The notes under the pieces were generated by a model. The model saw only the letters and a list, made by a program, of their open reading frames with translations. It did not search any database and was not told the DNA's origin. A DNA stretch of 64,000 nt from contig NZ_JAKMAJ010000005.1 of the NCBI RefSeq assembly GCF_022378355.1, positions 124,001 through 188,000 of the forward strand. The letters are read 5' to 3'. This document shows positions 29,684-40,114 of this stretch, one piece after another (positions within the stretch are counted from its first letter, which is position 1; each line of letters begins with the position of its first letter). Both the position numbers and the translations under genes were made by a program. This DNA is from Brenneria bubanii (GTDB lineage Bacteria > Pseudomonadota > Gammaproteobacteria > Enterobacterales > Enterobacteriaceae).

Positions 29684-30514
29684 TTACTGACCGTTCCACG
29701 CATCAATCGCTTTCGCGCGCACCTGCAATTTTTGCTGCGTGGTCAGCTTGAAATAGCCTGGCGCCAGACCGCTTTCCCAGTCGCCGTACAGCGGATTGGG
29801 CAGAACGATGAACTCGGTGCCGAATTTGTCCTTATTGGCACTGACAAATGACTGCCGTTGCGCATTATCTTTATGGTAAGTGGCTGAGCCCAAGTCGTTC
29901 AGATTATCTCCCGCATAGACGACAATGTCGTAACCGGCATCTTTAATGCTGTCGAAACGCCCCTGTTTGTTTGACGCCCCGCGATCAAGCAAAACGGTGT
30001 TCGCCGACATGCCGGTAAAGCCGAGTTTCTGCATATTGGCGACGGTCGCATCATATTCCGACTGTTTACGGTTGGAGACATAGAACATGGTGCCGCCGTG
30101 ACTGTTGACATAGTTGGCGAACTGAACCGCTCCCGGAATGGCCTGCGCCTGCTCGGTTCGTGCCCATGTTGCCCACGACTCGCTGTCAAACGATTTGTTT
30201 TGCTGCACCTGCCAGCCTTCATAGGCGCTGTTGTCCAGCATGGTTTCATCCAAGTCGACCACTACGGCTTTTTTCTTGCCCGCGGCCGGTTTGGCCTGAT
30301 CGAAAGCACGTTGCGCGCTATTGAACGCCTGATGCGCCAACGCCTGATATTCTCCGGATTGCTGGAACCAGTTCAGCGCCAGCACCATTTGATTCGACAG
30401 CTGCCGCTGAGCCAGCAGATCGTCTTTTGGCTGTTGAGCGCAGCCAGCCAACGCGAGTAACGCAATACCGACCGCGGTGCCAAGGGAAACCTTTTCGAGA
30501 CGTGTTTTTGCCAT
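29684..30514 (-). CDS. 5'-nucleotidase, lipoprotein e(P4) family
   Basis: A 276-residue HAD-superfamily class C acid phosphatase with a lipoprotein signal (LLALAGC, Cys25 lipidated). The catalytic DxDxT motif is VVVDLDETMLDN (D87, D89); motif III is in YDIVVYAGDNLNDLG. e(P4) proteins dephosphorylate nucleoside monophosphates and NMN at the outer membrane. Its neighbours are the pyrimidine island on one side and a MocR regulator on the other, so it could supply nucleosides for uptake, although it is monocistronic with its own terminator and this link is inference. Confidence 0.9.
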   Translation of the reverse strand: MAKTRLEKVSLGTAVGIALLALAGCAQQPKDDLLAQRQLSNQMVLALNWFQQSGEYQALAHQAFNSAQRAFDQAKPAAGKKKAVVVDLDETMLDNSAYEGWQVQQNKSFDSESWATWARTEQAQAIPGAVQFANYVNSHGGTMFYVSNRKQSEYDATVANMQKLGFTGMSANTVLLDRGASNKQGRFDSIKDAGYDIVVYAGDNLNDLGSATYHKDNAQRQSFVSANKDKFGTEFIVLPNPLYGDWESGLAPGYFKLTTQQKLQVRAKAIDAWNGQ

Positions 30515-30859
30515 ATGGGGATAACTCTCTGTCTGTTATTTCAGAACAAACATGGCGTTGCCATGCCGGTTTCTGAAGGGAGATATGTCGCTGAATTGAC
30601 GTACGATATGCGGGCGGTTGAACGCCTTGCCGCCTCACCGGGAGCCGACATCAAGCCACGCAAAATTAAAAAAAACAGCCTAGACGCGTTTATTTCATAA
30701 GGCAAGCCCCTGTCGGTCGCCGGAAGAGGAGTACCGACGAGCCCTGAGCGGCTTGCCTTTCCGCACGCACTGTTTTTACTGAAAAGGGCGCATTACGCGA
30801 TTCAGGTATGTAATTTGCTTATTCTTAAAGACGTATTGTCGAGCTGATGGAAGCGGGAA
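30515..30859. other. Divergent promoter region, phosphatase/MocR
   Basis: 345 bases between two divergent genes with no supported ORF. A short imperfect G/C inverted repeat near 30700-30760 (GGCAAGCC and GGCTTGCC, about 50 bases apart) could be a regulatory or structural element. Confidence 0.35.
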
Positions 30860-32353
30860 ATGATCGATCACTGCCTGTATATCGATTTTGTATCAAACAG
30901 AAGCCTGCAGGAGCAGCTGCGCGAAACGCTGGTGACCTCTATTCTTGCCGGCGTATTTCCAATTAACGAACCGCTCCCGTCCTGTCGTAAGCTATCGAAT
31001 CAGTTAAATATTTCCCGTAATACCGTGGCGCTGGTGTACGAAGGCCTGCTGAACGACGGCTATCTGATCAGCCGGCCGCGCAGCGGATATTATCTGCATC
31101 CGGACTATCACCAGACCGATGCCCTAACGGCTATTCCGTGCGGTACCGAGATAGCGGAAACCGCGCCGCAGGCACCGGAATGGAGCAGACGCTTCAATAA
31201 CTGCCCCAGCAACTATCTTGCGATCCTGAAACCGGCGCAGTGGATGGACTATCCCTACCCCTTTATCTACGGTCAGCCAAACACGCAGCTGTTCCCGCTG
31301 GAACAGTGGCGTGAAACGACACGTAAGGTGACCGGCACGCATCACGACCACCGCTGGCTATACGACAATATCGACCAGGACGTTACGCCGCTGATTGAAC
31401 AGGTGCGTAAACGCATTCTCCCCAAGCGGGGCATCATCGCCCGCGGCGATGAAATCCTGATTACGCTGGGCTCCCAGAATGCGCTCTATCTGCTTTCACG
31501 ACTGCTGCTGAATAGCAATACCCGTATCGGCGTCGAGAACCCGGTATTTCGCGAGGCCATCAACACCTTCGCCCTGCAAGACGCGCACATCATCCCTCAC
31601 CAGTTGGACAGCGAAGGCTTGCAGCTCACCGAGGCGTCTCGCGCCTGCGACTATTTTTATGTGACGCCAAGCCATCAGGCGCCTACCGGCATCAGCATGA
31701 GCAACGCCCGCAGGACGCAGTTGCTCGAGCACGCCTGCAAATACGACCAGATTATCATTGAAGACGATTACGACTCCGAAAGCAGTTTTGATCCTCATCC
31801 CAGAGCGGCGCTGAAGGCCAGCGACATGCACAACCGGGTAATTTACGTCAGCAGCCTGTCGAAATCGTTGTCGCCGGGGCTGCGTCTGGGCTACCTGGTG
31901 GCGCCGTCGGAGCTGATTGACGAGCTGCGCGCCCTGCGCCGGCTGGTTTACCGTCACCCGCCCACCAGCATTCAGTATCAGATGACGCATTTTCTGGCGC
32001 AGGGATACTACGAAACCTACCTGCATCGCTACCGCGAAGACTCCGCCAGACGCTGGAATATTCTCAATGAGGCGTTGAATACCTATCTGCCTGAATGTAC
32101 GCGGATCCCCGGCAGCAACCCCGCCAATGCGTTCTGGATCCGTACGCCGCAATCAGTCAATACGCAGCAGTTGGCCTGGCGGGCCGCTCACGCCGGCGTA
32201 CTGATCGAACCGGGTCAGGATCATTTTCTCGACAAACAGCCGCCGGAAAACTATTTCCGTCTGGGCTTCCACGCCATTAAAACCGAACAAATTGAACCCG
32301 GCATAGCACGTCTGGCCGAGGCATTTCGCCTTACCCGGTTGAATAAGCGCTAA
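30860..32353 (+). CDS. MocR-type GntR/aminotransferase regulator
   Basis: A 497-residue regulator. Residues 15-80 form a GntR winged helix (LRETLVTSILAGVFPINEPL, NISRNTVALVYEGLLNDGYL). A linker precedes a fold-type I aminotransferase-like domain with TPSHQAPTGISMS and the PLP Lys in VSSLSKSLSPGLRLGYL. MocR proteins use PLP and an amine or amino acid as effector (PdxR, GabR, TauR are examples). The target is not clear: the divergent phosphatase is nearest, and the beta-alanine aminotransferase 2.4 kb away would suit a PLP-amino acid sensor, but neither is proven. Confidence 0.88.
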   Translation: MIDHCLYIDFVSNRSLQEQLRETLVTSILAGVFPINEPLPSCRKLSNQLNISRNTVALVYEGLLNDGYLISRPRSGYYLHPDYHQTDALTAIPCGTEIAETAPQAPEWSRRFNNCPSNYLAILKPAQWMDYPYPFIYGQPNTQLFPLEQWRETTRKVTGTHHDHRWLYDNIDQDVTPLIEQVRKRILPKRGIIARGDEILITLGSQNALYLLSRLLLNSNTRIGVENPVFREAINTFALQDAHIIPHQLDSEGLQLTEASRACDYFYVTPSHQAPTGISMSNARRTQLLEHACKYDQIIIEDDYDSESSFDPHPRAALKASDMHNRVIYVSSLSKSLSPGLRLGYLVAPSELIDELRALRRLVYRHPPTSIQYQMTHFLAQGYYETYLHRYREDSARRWNILNEALNTYLPECTRIPGSNPANAFWIRTPQSVNTQQLAWRAAHAGVLIEPGQDHFLDKQPPENYFRLGFHAIKTEQIEPGIARLAEAFRLTRLNKR

Positions 32354-32543
32354 CGAAAAAACCTTCAGCGAATCCGGGTAGATGATGTTCATCGCTTATC
32401 CGTCTCCCCTTGCCTCGGCAGACGGGAGCGGCTCGCGCTGACGCGTCGGGAGGCGGGAAGGAATGAGCGGTTGGTGCTACTAGACTGCCGGCGCCGCCGG
32501 ACCAGCACGCCTCGCCGGGAAAGGAGAGGCGCGCAATCCCGAC

Positions 32544-33545
32544 TTAACCGCCCTGTTCATCCTGATCGACGGCGAAGCAGGCCACCTGCTGTGCGCCATA
32601 GGCCTTCAACTGCGGCTGTTGCTCGGTGCAGGCACTAAAGCAACGCTGACAGCGGGCATTGAACGCACAGCCCGGCGGCGGGCTCAGCGGGCTGGGGAGC
32701 TCGCCAACCAGCTTGATACGCTCGCGGCGCAGATCCGGGTTAAGCCTTGGCGTGGCGGACAACAGCGCCTGCGTATACGGGTGCCGCGGGTTACTGAAGA
32801 TGGCCTCTTTACTGCCTTTCTCCACACAGCGTCCCAGATACATCACCATGACCTCGTCGGCAATATGTTCGACCACCGACAAATCATGGGAGATGAACAC
32901 ATAGGACAGCCCCATATCCTGCTGCAAATCCATCATCAGATTCAGCACCTGCGCCCGCACCGAAACGTCCAGCGCAGAAACCGGTTCATCGGCGATCACC
33001 ACGTCCGGGTCCAGCATCAGACCGCGGGCGATGGCGATACGCTGGCGCTGTCCGCCGGAGAACATATGCGGGTAGCGCTCATAGTGTTCGGTTTTCAGAC
33101 CCACCTTCGCCATCATGGCCAGTGATTTTTCCCGCCGCTCGGCCTTTGACAACGCCGTATTGATCAACAGCGGCTCCTCAAGGATCTGACCGACTTTCTT
33201 GCGTGGATTAAGCGATCCGTATGGATTCTGAAACACGATCTGGATCTTCTGACGACGCAGTTTCTCCGCCGTGTGATCCGGCTTCAGCAGATCCTGTCCC
33301 TGATAGTAGAGTTCGCCGGCCGAGGGTATTTCAATCATGGTCAGCAAACGGCCCAGCGTCGACTTGCCGCAGCCGGACTCACCCACCACCGCCAGCGTTT
33401 TGCCACGCTCCAGCGTAAACGAAACCCCATCCAGCGCTTTGACCATTCTTTCCGGTTGGAATAGACCCTTCTTCACCGGATAGTGCTTTTTCAGGTTAAT
33501 CGCATGCAGCAAATGTGGCTGCGATATCACATTATTCTGGCTCAT
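32544..33545 (-). CDS. dppF: Dipeptide ABC transporter ATP-binding protein DppF
   Basis: A 333-residue ATPase near-identical in layout to E. coli Dpp[11 protein letters not shown] start, Walker [33 protein letters not shown], signature [14 protein letters not shown], Walker [13 protein letters not shown], and the C-terminal cysteine cluster [11 protein letters not shown] of the Opp/Dpp group, which often binds Fe-S. It overlaps dppD by four bases and is the last gene of the operon. Confidence 0.96.
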   Translation of the reverse strand: MSQNNVISQPHLLHAINLKKHYPVKKGLFQPERMVKALDGVSFTLERGKTLAVVGESGCGKSTLGRLLTMIEIPSAGELYYQGQDLLKPDHTAEKLRRQKIQIVFQNPYGSLNPRKKVGQILEEPLLINTALSKAERREKSLAMMAKVGLKTEHYERYPHMFSGGQRQRIAIARGLMLDPDVVIADEPVSALDVSVRAQVLNLMMDLQQDMGLSYVFISHDLSVVEHIADEVMVMYLGRCVEKGSKEAIFSNPRHPYTQALLSATPRLNPDLRRERIKLVGELPSPLSPPPGCAFNARCQRCFSACTEQQPQLKAYGAQQVACFAVDQDEQGG

Positions 33546-34522
33546 ACGCTTGGCCTCCCCGCATCATCCAGCGGTGTATGACATTTCACCTGGCGTCCCG
33601 GTATAGCCCGCAATTCAGGCTCCTCTTGCCGGCAGCGGTCGTTCGCATAGGGGCAGCGCGGATTCAACAGGCAACCGTTCGGACGATCGTATTTACCCGG
33701 CACCACGCCCGGTAATGACTCCAGACGCGATTTATCCGTCGCAAACTCCGGCAGCGCGCGCAACAGCGCCTGAGTATAGGGATGCCGCGGCGCGCTGAAA
33801 ATATCCACCGCCTTGCCGGACTCCACCACCTGTCCGGCATACATCACGATGATGTGATGGGCCGCTTCCGCCACCAGCGCCAGATCATGGGTGATCAAAA
33901 TCAGCGCCATATTTTCACGCTGCTGCAATTCCAGCAGCAGTTCGATAATCTGCGCCTGAATAGTTACGTCCAGCGCCGTTGTCGGTTCATCCGCTATCAG
34001 CAGCTTGGGCCGGCAGGCGATGGCCATGGCGATCATCACGCGTTGGCTCATGCCGCCGGAAAGCTGGTGGGGGTAGACATCCAGCCGCGACTCGGGGTCC
34101 GGAATACCCACCAGCGTCAGCAGATCGACCGCTCGCTGGCGGCGGGTTCTGCGGTTGCCGCCCTGATGCACCTTGATGGCCTCCATAATCTGGAATCCCA
34201 CGGTATAACAGGGGTTCAGACTGGTCATCGGATCCTGGAAAATCATCGCGACTTCCGCGCCGACCACCTGACGCCGCTCTTTCTCGGACATTTTCGTCAG
34301 GTCGCGCTGGTCAAACTCCAGCCTGTCGGCCAGAACCTTGCCGGGATAATCGATTAATCCCATAATCGCCAGTGAGCTGACCGATTTACCGGATCCCGAT
34401 TCACCGACAATACCCACCACTTGTCCGCGTTCAACCTGGTAGCTGATACGGTCGACCGCACGAAACGGCACGCCCTCATCACCAAAATGAACGGAGAGTT
34501 TCTCTACATTGAGTAACGCCAT
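33542..34522 (-). CDS. dppD: Dipeptide ABC transporter ATP-binding protein DppD
   Basis: A 326-residue ATPase matching E. coli DppD from [17 protein letters not shown] onward. Walker [17 protein letters not shown], signature [14 protein letters not shown], Walker [14 protein letters not shown]-terminal cysteine-rich segment [12 protein letters not shown] chose the ATG at 34522 by alignment; the frame runs 15 codons further to 34567, into dppC. Works with DppF to power dipeptide and heme precursor uptake. Confidence 0.95.
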   Translation of the reverse strand: MALLNVEKLSVHFGDEGVPFRAVDRISYQVERGQVVGIVGESGSGKSVSSLAIMGLIDYPGKVLADRLEFDQRDLTKMSEKERRQVVGAEVAMIFQDPMTSLNPCYTVGFQIMEAIKVHQGGNRRTRRQRAVDLLTLVGIPDPESRLDVYPHQLSGGMSQRVMIAMAIACRPKLLIADEPTTALDVTIQAQIIELLLELQQRENMALILITHDLALVAEAAHHIIVMYAGQVVESGKAVDIFSAPRHPYTQALLRALPEFATDKSRLESLPGVVPGKYDRPNGCLLNPRCPYANDRCRQEEPELRAIPGRQVKCHTPLDDAGRPSV

Positions 34523-34535
34523 CTCTCTACCTCTA

Positions 34536-35438
34536 TTACTGCTTGAGTTTGGGGTCGAGAGCGTCACGCAAGCCGTCCCCCATCAGGTTAAACGCCAATA
34601 CCGTCAGTAAAATCGCCACGCCGGGGAAGGTCACCACCCACCAGGCGCTTTGCGCAAACTGCAAAACGTCGGAAAGCATGGTGCCCCACTCCGGCGTTGG
34701 CGGCTGTGCGCCCATACCGAGGAAACCCAAAGCAGCCATATCCAGAATGGCATTGGAAAAGCCAAGCGATGCCTGCACGATAAGCGGCGCAAGACAGTTG
34801 GGAAGAATGTTGACGAACATCTGGCGAATCGCGCCGGCGCCCGCCACGCTCGATGCCGTCACGTAGTCGCGGTTCACCTCAACCAGCACCGCCGCGCGGG
34901 TCAAGCGCACGTAGTGCGGCAGCGCAACAAACGTCAGCGCCAGCGACGCGTTGACGATCGAAGGACCGAAGACCGCCACCAGCACCAGCGCCAGCAGCAG
35001 GCTGGGCAAAGCCAGCATGATATCGACGACGCGCATGATGACGGCATCCACTACGCCGCCGAAATAGCCGGCCAACAGGCCGAAGATCACGCCCAGAATC
35101 AGCGACAGGATCACCACCAGACAGCCGACCAGCAGCGACAAGCGCGCGCCGTACATCAGGCGGGACAGCACGTCCCTGCCGACATCGTCGGTACCCAGAA
35201 TAAACCTCCAGCTTCCGCCCTCCTGCCAGACCGGCGGATGGAGTAATGCATCACGGAACTGTTCGGACGGCAGATGCGGCGCCAATACATTGGCGCCGAT
35301 CGCGATCAGCAGCATCAGCGCGATATAAACCATGCCGACCACCGCGCCTTTATTACGTTTAAAATAGTGCCAGAATTCCTGAAACGGGGTCATCGGCTTA
35401 GGCGCGCTGCTTACAACAGGCTCAGTTATTTGTGTCAT
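34536..35438 (-). CDS. dppC: Dipeptide ABC transporter permease DppC
   Basis: A 300-residue inner-membrane permease, nearly colinear with E. coli DppC. Six hydrophobic segments, the OppC N-terminal domain ([20 protein letters not shown]) and the EAA loop [20 protein letters not shown]. It ends with [12 protein letters not shown] as in E. coli. Thirteen bases separate it from dppD. Confidence 0.96.
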   Translation of the reverse strand: MTQITEPVVSSAPKPMTPFQEFWHYFKRNKGAVVGMVYIALMLLIAIGANVLAPHLPSEQFRDALLHPPVWQEGGSWRFILGTDDVGRDVLSRLMYGARLSLLVGCLVVILSLILGVIFGLLAGYFGGVVDAVIMRVVDIMLALPSLLLALVLVAVFGPSIVNASLALTFVALPHYVRLTRAAVLVEVNRDYVTASSVAGAGAIRQMFVNILPNCLAPLIVQASLGFSNAILDMAALGFLGMGAQPPTPEWGTMLSDVLQFAQSAWWVVTFPGVAILLTVLAFNLMGDGLRDALDPKLKQ

Positions 35439-35452
35439 CTCAGCCTCCCCCC

Positions 35453-36472
35453 TTATTTCTTATGCCGGATACGTGGATTGACCACGCCGTAAAGCACATC
35501 CACCAACAGGTTCACCAGAATAATCATGGTGGCCACCAGCAATACGCCGCCCTGCACCACCGGATAATCACGGCGCTGTAAAGCATCGATCAGCCAGCGT
35601 CCCAGTCCCGGCCAGGAAAAGATCGTCTCCGTCAGGATGGCGCCGGCCAGCATGGTGCCGACCTGTAACCCGATCACCGTCACCACCGGCAGCATGGCGT
35701 TACGCAGCGCATGCACCACGATCACCCGCAGGCGGCTCAACCCTTTGGCGCGGGCGGTACGGATGTAGTCCTCGCCCAGCACTTCCAGCATGGCGGAGCG
35801 CGTCATACGCACGATCACCGCCAGCGGAATCGTGCCCAACACCACGGCGGGCAGAATCATATGCTCCAGCGCATCGATAAAGTCGCCCGGCTCCCCCCAG
35901 AAGAGGGTATCAATCAGCATAAATCCCGTCAGCGGCATACTTTCATCAAGGAAAACCATATCGCCGACGCGGCCGGATACCGGCGTCAGATTAAAGTGAA
36001 CCGACACCAGCATGATAAGCATCATCCCCCACCAGAAAATAGGCATGGAGTAACCGGCTAACGCCAGACTGACGGAGGTGTGATCGAAGATGGAGCCGCG
36101 TTTTACCGCCGCTAAAACGCCGACGGGAATGCCCACGCTGATGGCGAAGATCATCGCGCAGATCCCCAATTCCAGCGTCGCCTTGAAGCGAGGAACAAAT
36201 TCCTCCCAGACGGGAATACGACTTTTGAGCGAGATGCCTAAATCGCCATGTAATACGCCGCCGATATAGCTAACGTACTGCTGCCAAAGCGGCTTGTTCA
36301 GCCCCATTTCAGCCATCAGTTGAGCATGGCGCTCGGCAGAAATTCCGCGTTCCCCGGCCATGATCATAACCGGGTCGCCCGGAATCATGTGCACAAAAGC
36401 AAAAGTTAATAAAGTAATACCGATAAACGTTGGGATAACCAATCCCAAACGCCGGAGTATGAACTGCAACAT
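35453..36472 (-). CDS. dppB: Dipeptide ABC transporter permease DppB
   Basis: A 339-residue inner-membrane permease of the DppB type: MLQFILRRLGLVIPTFIGIT start, the large periplasmic loop typical of DppB, and the EAA loop ARAKGLSRLRVIVVHALRNA. Length equals E. coli DppB. Forms the channel with DppC. Confidence 0.96.
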   Translation of the reverse strand: MLQFILRRLGLVIPTFIGITLLTFAFVHMIPGDPVMIMAGERGISAERHAQLMAEMGLNKPLWQQYVSYIGGVLHGDLGISLKSRIPVWEEFVPRFKATLELGICAMIFAISVGIPVGVLAAVKRGSIFDHTSVSLALAGYSMPIFWWGMMLIMLVSVHFNLTPVSGRVGDMVFLDESMPLTGFMLIDTLFWGEPGDFIDALEHMILPAVVLGTIPLAVIVRMTRSAMLEVLGEDYIRTARAKGLSRLRVIVVHALRNAMLPVVTVIGLQVGTMLAGAILTETIFSWPGLGRWLIDALQRRDYPVVQGGVLLVATMIILVNLLVDVLYGVVNPRIRHKK

Positions 36473-36623
36473 ATCCCGAACTCTCTTTAAGTGCCCGCTT
36501 AGCTCATAGGCTTACGGGCATAATGTATGCTCACATTTGCCATTATTTATGGCAGCAAAGCCCTGTTTGCGCCGCAGTGACGCAAGCAGGACTCAAAAGC
36601 GGCCCATAAAATAACCGGATTAA

Positions 36624-38231
36624 TTAATCGAGTGACACATAGTTAAAATTATGAACGCTGCGCGGTTCTATTTCGTACCCTTTCACGTTGTTGCGGAGCG
36701 GCTGATAGTAAGTAGAGTGAGCGACAGTCAGCGCCGGCGCCTGTTCGTGCATTACCACCTGGGCCTGCTTATACAGTTGAACGCGTTTTTCATGATCCGG
36801 CGAAGTGCGTGCAGGCTGAATCAAATCCTCAAACGGTTTATAACACCATCTTGAGTAGTTGGTACCGTTCTCAGCCGCATCGCAGCTAAACAGCGTAGCG
36901 AAGAAGTTGTCCGGATCGCCGTTATCGCCGGTCCACCCCATCAGCAACGTCTGATGTTCGCCACCTCTGGCGCGTTTCAGGTATTCGCCCCACTCATAGG
37001 TGACGATCTTGGCCTGCACCCCTATTTTCGCCCAGTCGGACTGGATCATTTCCGCCATCCGACGCGCATTCGGGTTATAGGGACGCTGTACCGGCATCGC
37101 CCACAGATCGATGGTGAAGCCATCGGCCACTCCGGCTTCTTTCAGCAGCGCTTTGGCTTTTTGCGGGTCGTAACTATAGTCCTGAATGTCATTGTTATAG
37201 CTCCACATGGTCGGCGGGATCAGGTTTTTAGCCGCTTGCCCCGCCCCCTGATAGACCGCCTCGATAATCGCACTCTTGTTCACCGCATAGGTCAAAGCCT
37301 GACGGACTTTGACATTATCCAGCGGTTTTTTCTGTACGTTGAACGCCAGATAACCGATGTTAAGACCCGGCTGCTCCAGCAGCGTGACGTTTTTATCCTG
37401 TTTGATGCGACCGATATCCGCAGGGTTAGGGAACGCCATCACCTGGCATTCGTTTTTCTGTAGCTTGGCGTAACGTACGGAAGCGTCCGGCGTGATGGAG
37501 AAGATCAGACGGTCAATACCTGGTTTGCTCCCCCAGAAACCAGGGAATGCGGCGTACAAAATACGGGAGTCTTTTTGGTATTGCAGCAGCTTGAACGGCC
37601 CGGTGCCGACCGGATTCAAATCGACTTTCTCCGGCGTATGGGCCTTCAGCATTTTATCGCCGTATTCCGCCGACAGAATGGAAGCAAAATCCATCGCCAG
37701 GTCGGCCAGGAATGGGGCTTCCGGGCGATTCAGCGTAAAGCGGACGGTATCATCATCCACTTTTTCGATTTTGCTGATCAACGCTGGCATGCCCATGCCC
37801 GCGTAATACTCGTAGTTGCCGCCGGACACTTTATGGTACGGGTGGTTGGCGTCCTGCTGTCGCAAAAAGGTGAACAGCACATCATCGGCATTGAAATCGC
37901 GCGACGGTTTAAAGTTTTCATTATCCTGCCACTTCACGCCTTTGCGCAGATGAAAAGTATAGGTTTTACCGTCTTCACTGATATCCCACTTTTCCGCCAG
38001 GCCCGGCTCCAGATCGGTGGAGCCGTGTTTGAATTCAACCAGTCGGTTATAAATCGGGACAGACGTGGCGTCATAGGTGGTGCTGGTAGTAAACAGCTGA
38101 GGGTTGAACCCTTCCGGCGAGCCCTCTGAACAATAAACCAGGGTTTTGGCCTGTAGCCCGGCGGCGACAGACATGGCGAGCAAACCGAGCCCGAGAGTTA
38201 ACACCCTTGATTTAGCCAAGGAATTTCCCAT
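36624..38231 (-). CDS. dppA: Dipeptide-binding protein DppA
   Basis: A 535-residue SBP_bac_5 binding protein, the same length as E. coli DppA. I chose the ATG at 38231 (MGNSLAKSRVLTLGLGLLAM) because GGAG sits nine bases upstream and a signal peptide follows, cleaved before KTLVYCSEGSPEG. Periplasmic receptor for dipeptides. A 151-base gap to dppB suggests that the operon may be trimmed after dppA, as is usual for receptor genes. A GcvB target-like motif lies in the leader. Confidence 0.95.
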   Translation of the reverse strand: MGNSLAKSRVLTLGLGLLAMSVAAGLQAKTLVYCSEGSPEGFNPQLFTTSTTYDATSVPIYNRLVEFKHGSTDLEPGLAEKWDISEDGKTYTFHLRKGVKWQDNENFKPSRDFNADDVLFTFLRQQDANHPYHKVSGGNYEYYAGMGMPALISKIEKVDDDTVRFTLNRPEAPFLADLAMDFASILSAEYGDKMLKAHTPEKVDLNPVGTGPFKLLQYQKDSRILYAAFPGFWGSKPGIDRLIFSITPDASVRYAKLQKNECQVMAFPNPADIGRIKQDKNVTLLEQPGLNIGYLAFNVQKKPLDNVKVRQALTYAVNKSAIIEAVYQGAGQAAKNLIPPTMWSYNNDIQDYSYDPQKAKALLKEAGVADGFTIDLWAMPVQRPYNPNARRMAEMIQSDWAKIGVQAKIVTYEWGEYLKRARGGEHQTLLMGWTGDNGDPDNFFATLFSCDAAENGTNYSRWCYKPFEDLIQPARTSPDHEKRVQLYKQAQVVMHEQAPALTVAHSTYYQPLRNNVKGYEIEPRSVHNFNYVSLD

Positions 38232-38770
38232 TATTTGTGCTCCATTGTGGATGATGTTGTGTTGTTCACTGGGCCAGACCGATATTTTTAATGTAGTGGT
38301 CCATACCCTGCCCGAAGGCACAAAAGTAAAATAACGGAGGAAGCGGCAAGAAAGCCTATCGCCAATGAATACGAGGAATCGTTCAGGCATTCATGGGTTT
38401 CTCCCCTTGTGACGTCTTAAATCTGTCAACAGATCATCATTGCGTCAATACAAGCTGTAGGGATTTACAAACCACCGCAAGATACCTATATAGTTAACAA
38501 TATAATTATAACTCAAAAAATTAGTTTTATATTTTACATAAAAAACTGAAAATGGTTTCATTAACCGCAAAATCAACAAATAAAAGAAGCTAACGCTACA
38601 GTAAAAACTCGATAAAACCGCATTTAAACGCGCAATACGTAAGCACTTTTATTTGAAAAAGTCATGAAGGGCAGATAAAAATGCTGATTTTAGATAAGAA
38701 AATTGATAATACGTAAGTAAACAGGCCAGTCGGCAACACCAACTGACCTGAGAACGGAGACAGCGCAAGC
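38232..38770. other. dppA leader/promoter region and 3' end of the 2HCT gene unit
   Basis: 539 bases with no supported gene. The half near dppA holds its leader; the middle (38480-38700) is strongly A/T-rich. No proline tRNA like the E. coli proK near dpp is visible. An imperfect inverted repeat (CAGGCCAGT with ACTGACCTG, 38724-38753) could be a 3' structure for another transcript. Confidence 0.4.
38254..38261 (-). promoter_or_regulatory. GcvB-type target motif in the dppA leader
   Basis: On the dppA sense strand the leader reads AACAACACAACATCATCCACAA just before the ribosome site; CACAACAT at 38261-38254 matches the C/A-rich sequence to which the GcvB small RNA R1 region pairs in E. coli/Salmonella dppA. 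Predicts translational repression by GcvB. Confidence 0.5.
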
Positions 38771-40114
38771 TTAGATGATCCACCCCAGCAACAGGGTAGC
38801 GCCGATCACGGTGGAGGCGCCGCCGATACGGGTGGCGATCTGGGCGAAAGGCATCAGCGACATGCGGTTGGAGGCAGAGAGAATGGCGACATCGCCGGTG
38901 CCGCCGAGTCCGCTATGGCAAGTGGTGACGATAGAGGCCTCTATCGGATACATGTTCAGATAGGGTGCGATGAAAAAGCTGACCAGAGCCATGGAAAGCA
39001 CCACTGAGCCGCATACGACGACATAACCGATGGAAAAAACGGATACGACGCTTTCCAGCGGAATGTAAAGCATGCCCAAACCAATCATCAACGGCCAGAC
39101 CAGCGAGCTGGAGACAAACTTATAAACGCTGTGCGCCCCGGTTTCCATTGAGTCGGGAATAACGCGGCTATATTTGCAGAATACGGCGATCAAAATCATC
39201 AAAACCGGGCCCGGTATATGAACCAGCTTCTCGAACAGACCGCCGACGATGAAAAATGCGCAGATCATCAGCAGACCGCCGCCCATCAGGTGAAAATCAA
39301 CGGGTTTGGGCGCTTCGGTGACGGAAAACAACGCATTATCTTCATCGCTGCGCACCAGACGACCTTCACCATTCAGATCTTTTCGTCGCATACCGAGACG
39401 AGACAGCAGGCCGGCACAGAAAATGGCAAAGATGTTGCCGACGACCGCGGCCGGCGCCAACTGTGCGACATAAACATCCGGCGATTCGCCTAGAATAGCG
39501 GAGTAAGCCAGCGATAAAGGCAGAATGCCTTCACCGATGCCGCCGCCGATGATCGGAACGATGATGAAAAAGAAGGTATGGTACAGGCTGTAGCCGCACA
39601 GTTTACCAACCAGCAGCCCGGTGACCAAAGCCGTTGCCGTACCCACCACCAGCGGCACAAACATGCGGATCATCCCTTGAATCAGGATTTTCCGGTTCAT
39701 CCCCAGGATGCTGCCGACCACCAGACAGGCGATGACGAAATACAGAAAATTCGCTTCTTTCATCAGCAAATGTACGGTATTCATGGTGTTGTCATTAAAC
39801 AAATGAAAATACACCAGAATTGAAGGCACCATCAGACAAAGAATTGCCGGTCCGCCAATATCTTTAAATACAGGAATTTTATGCCCAATATGCGCCAGTA
39901 AAAAACCCATACTCATAATTACAGCGAAACCGCCAATCATATTTTTAGGCAAGTATCCGGCGTAAGCCGCAATAAACGTAATTGCGGCGATAGCAATAAA
40001 TAGAGGAAACGGAACAGCGCCTATTTTCTTTTTAAAAATTATCTCCATAAATGAGGGTGGGGCGTTTATGGCAAGGTCGTTCTTACATAGAATATCCGTG
40101 TCAGTTTTTTTCAT
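38771..40114 (-). CDS. 2-hydroxycarboxylate transporter (CitS/CimH family)
   Basis: A 447-residue inner-membrane carrier of the 2HCT family, which moves citrate, malate or lactate with Na+ or H+. The two family GGxG-type signatures are visible: VPIIGGGIGEGILPLSLAYS and TCHSGLGGTGDVAILSASNR, the second with the conserved Arg. About eleven hydrophobic segments. Two close starts exist; I prefer the ATG at 40114 to a GTG nine bases earlier. It is 1.1 kb from the DcuSR-type system and may be one of its targets. Confidence 0.87.
   Translation of the reverse strand: MKKTDTDILCKNDLAINAPPSFMEIIFKKKIGAVPFPLFIAIAAITFIAAYAGYLPKNMIGGFAVIMSMGFLLAHIGHKIPVFKDIGGPAILCLMVPSILVYFHLFNDNTMNTVHLLMKEANFLYFVIACLVVGSILGMNRKILIQGMIRMFVPLVVGTATALVTGLLVGKLCGYSLYHTFFFIIVPIIGGGIGEGILPLSLAYSAILGESPDVYVAQLAPAAVVGNIFAIFCAGLLSRLGMRRKDLNGEGRLVRSDEDNALFSVTEAPKPVDFHLMGGGLLMICAFFIVGGLFEKLVHIPGPVLMILIAVFCKYSRVIPDSMETGAHSVYKFVSSSLVWPLMIGLGMLYIPLESVVSVFSIGYVVVCGSVVLSMALVSFFIAPYLNMYPIEASIVTTCHSGLGGTGDVAILSASNRMSLMPFAQIATRIGGASTVIGATLLLGWII

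Noticed and set aside
38547-38560. TGAAAATGGTTTCA, resembling a KdgR box
   Set aside because: The half-sites are spaced too closely compared with the KdgR consensus as I know it, and it is not near any pectin gene in this window.
38232-38770. Search for a proline tRNA next to dpp as in E. coli
   Set aside because: No cloverleaf or CCA-type end could be read in this region.
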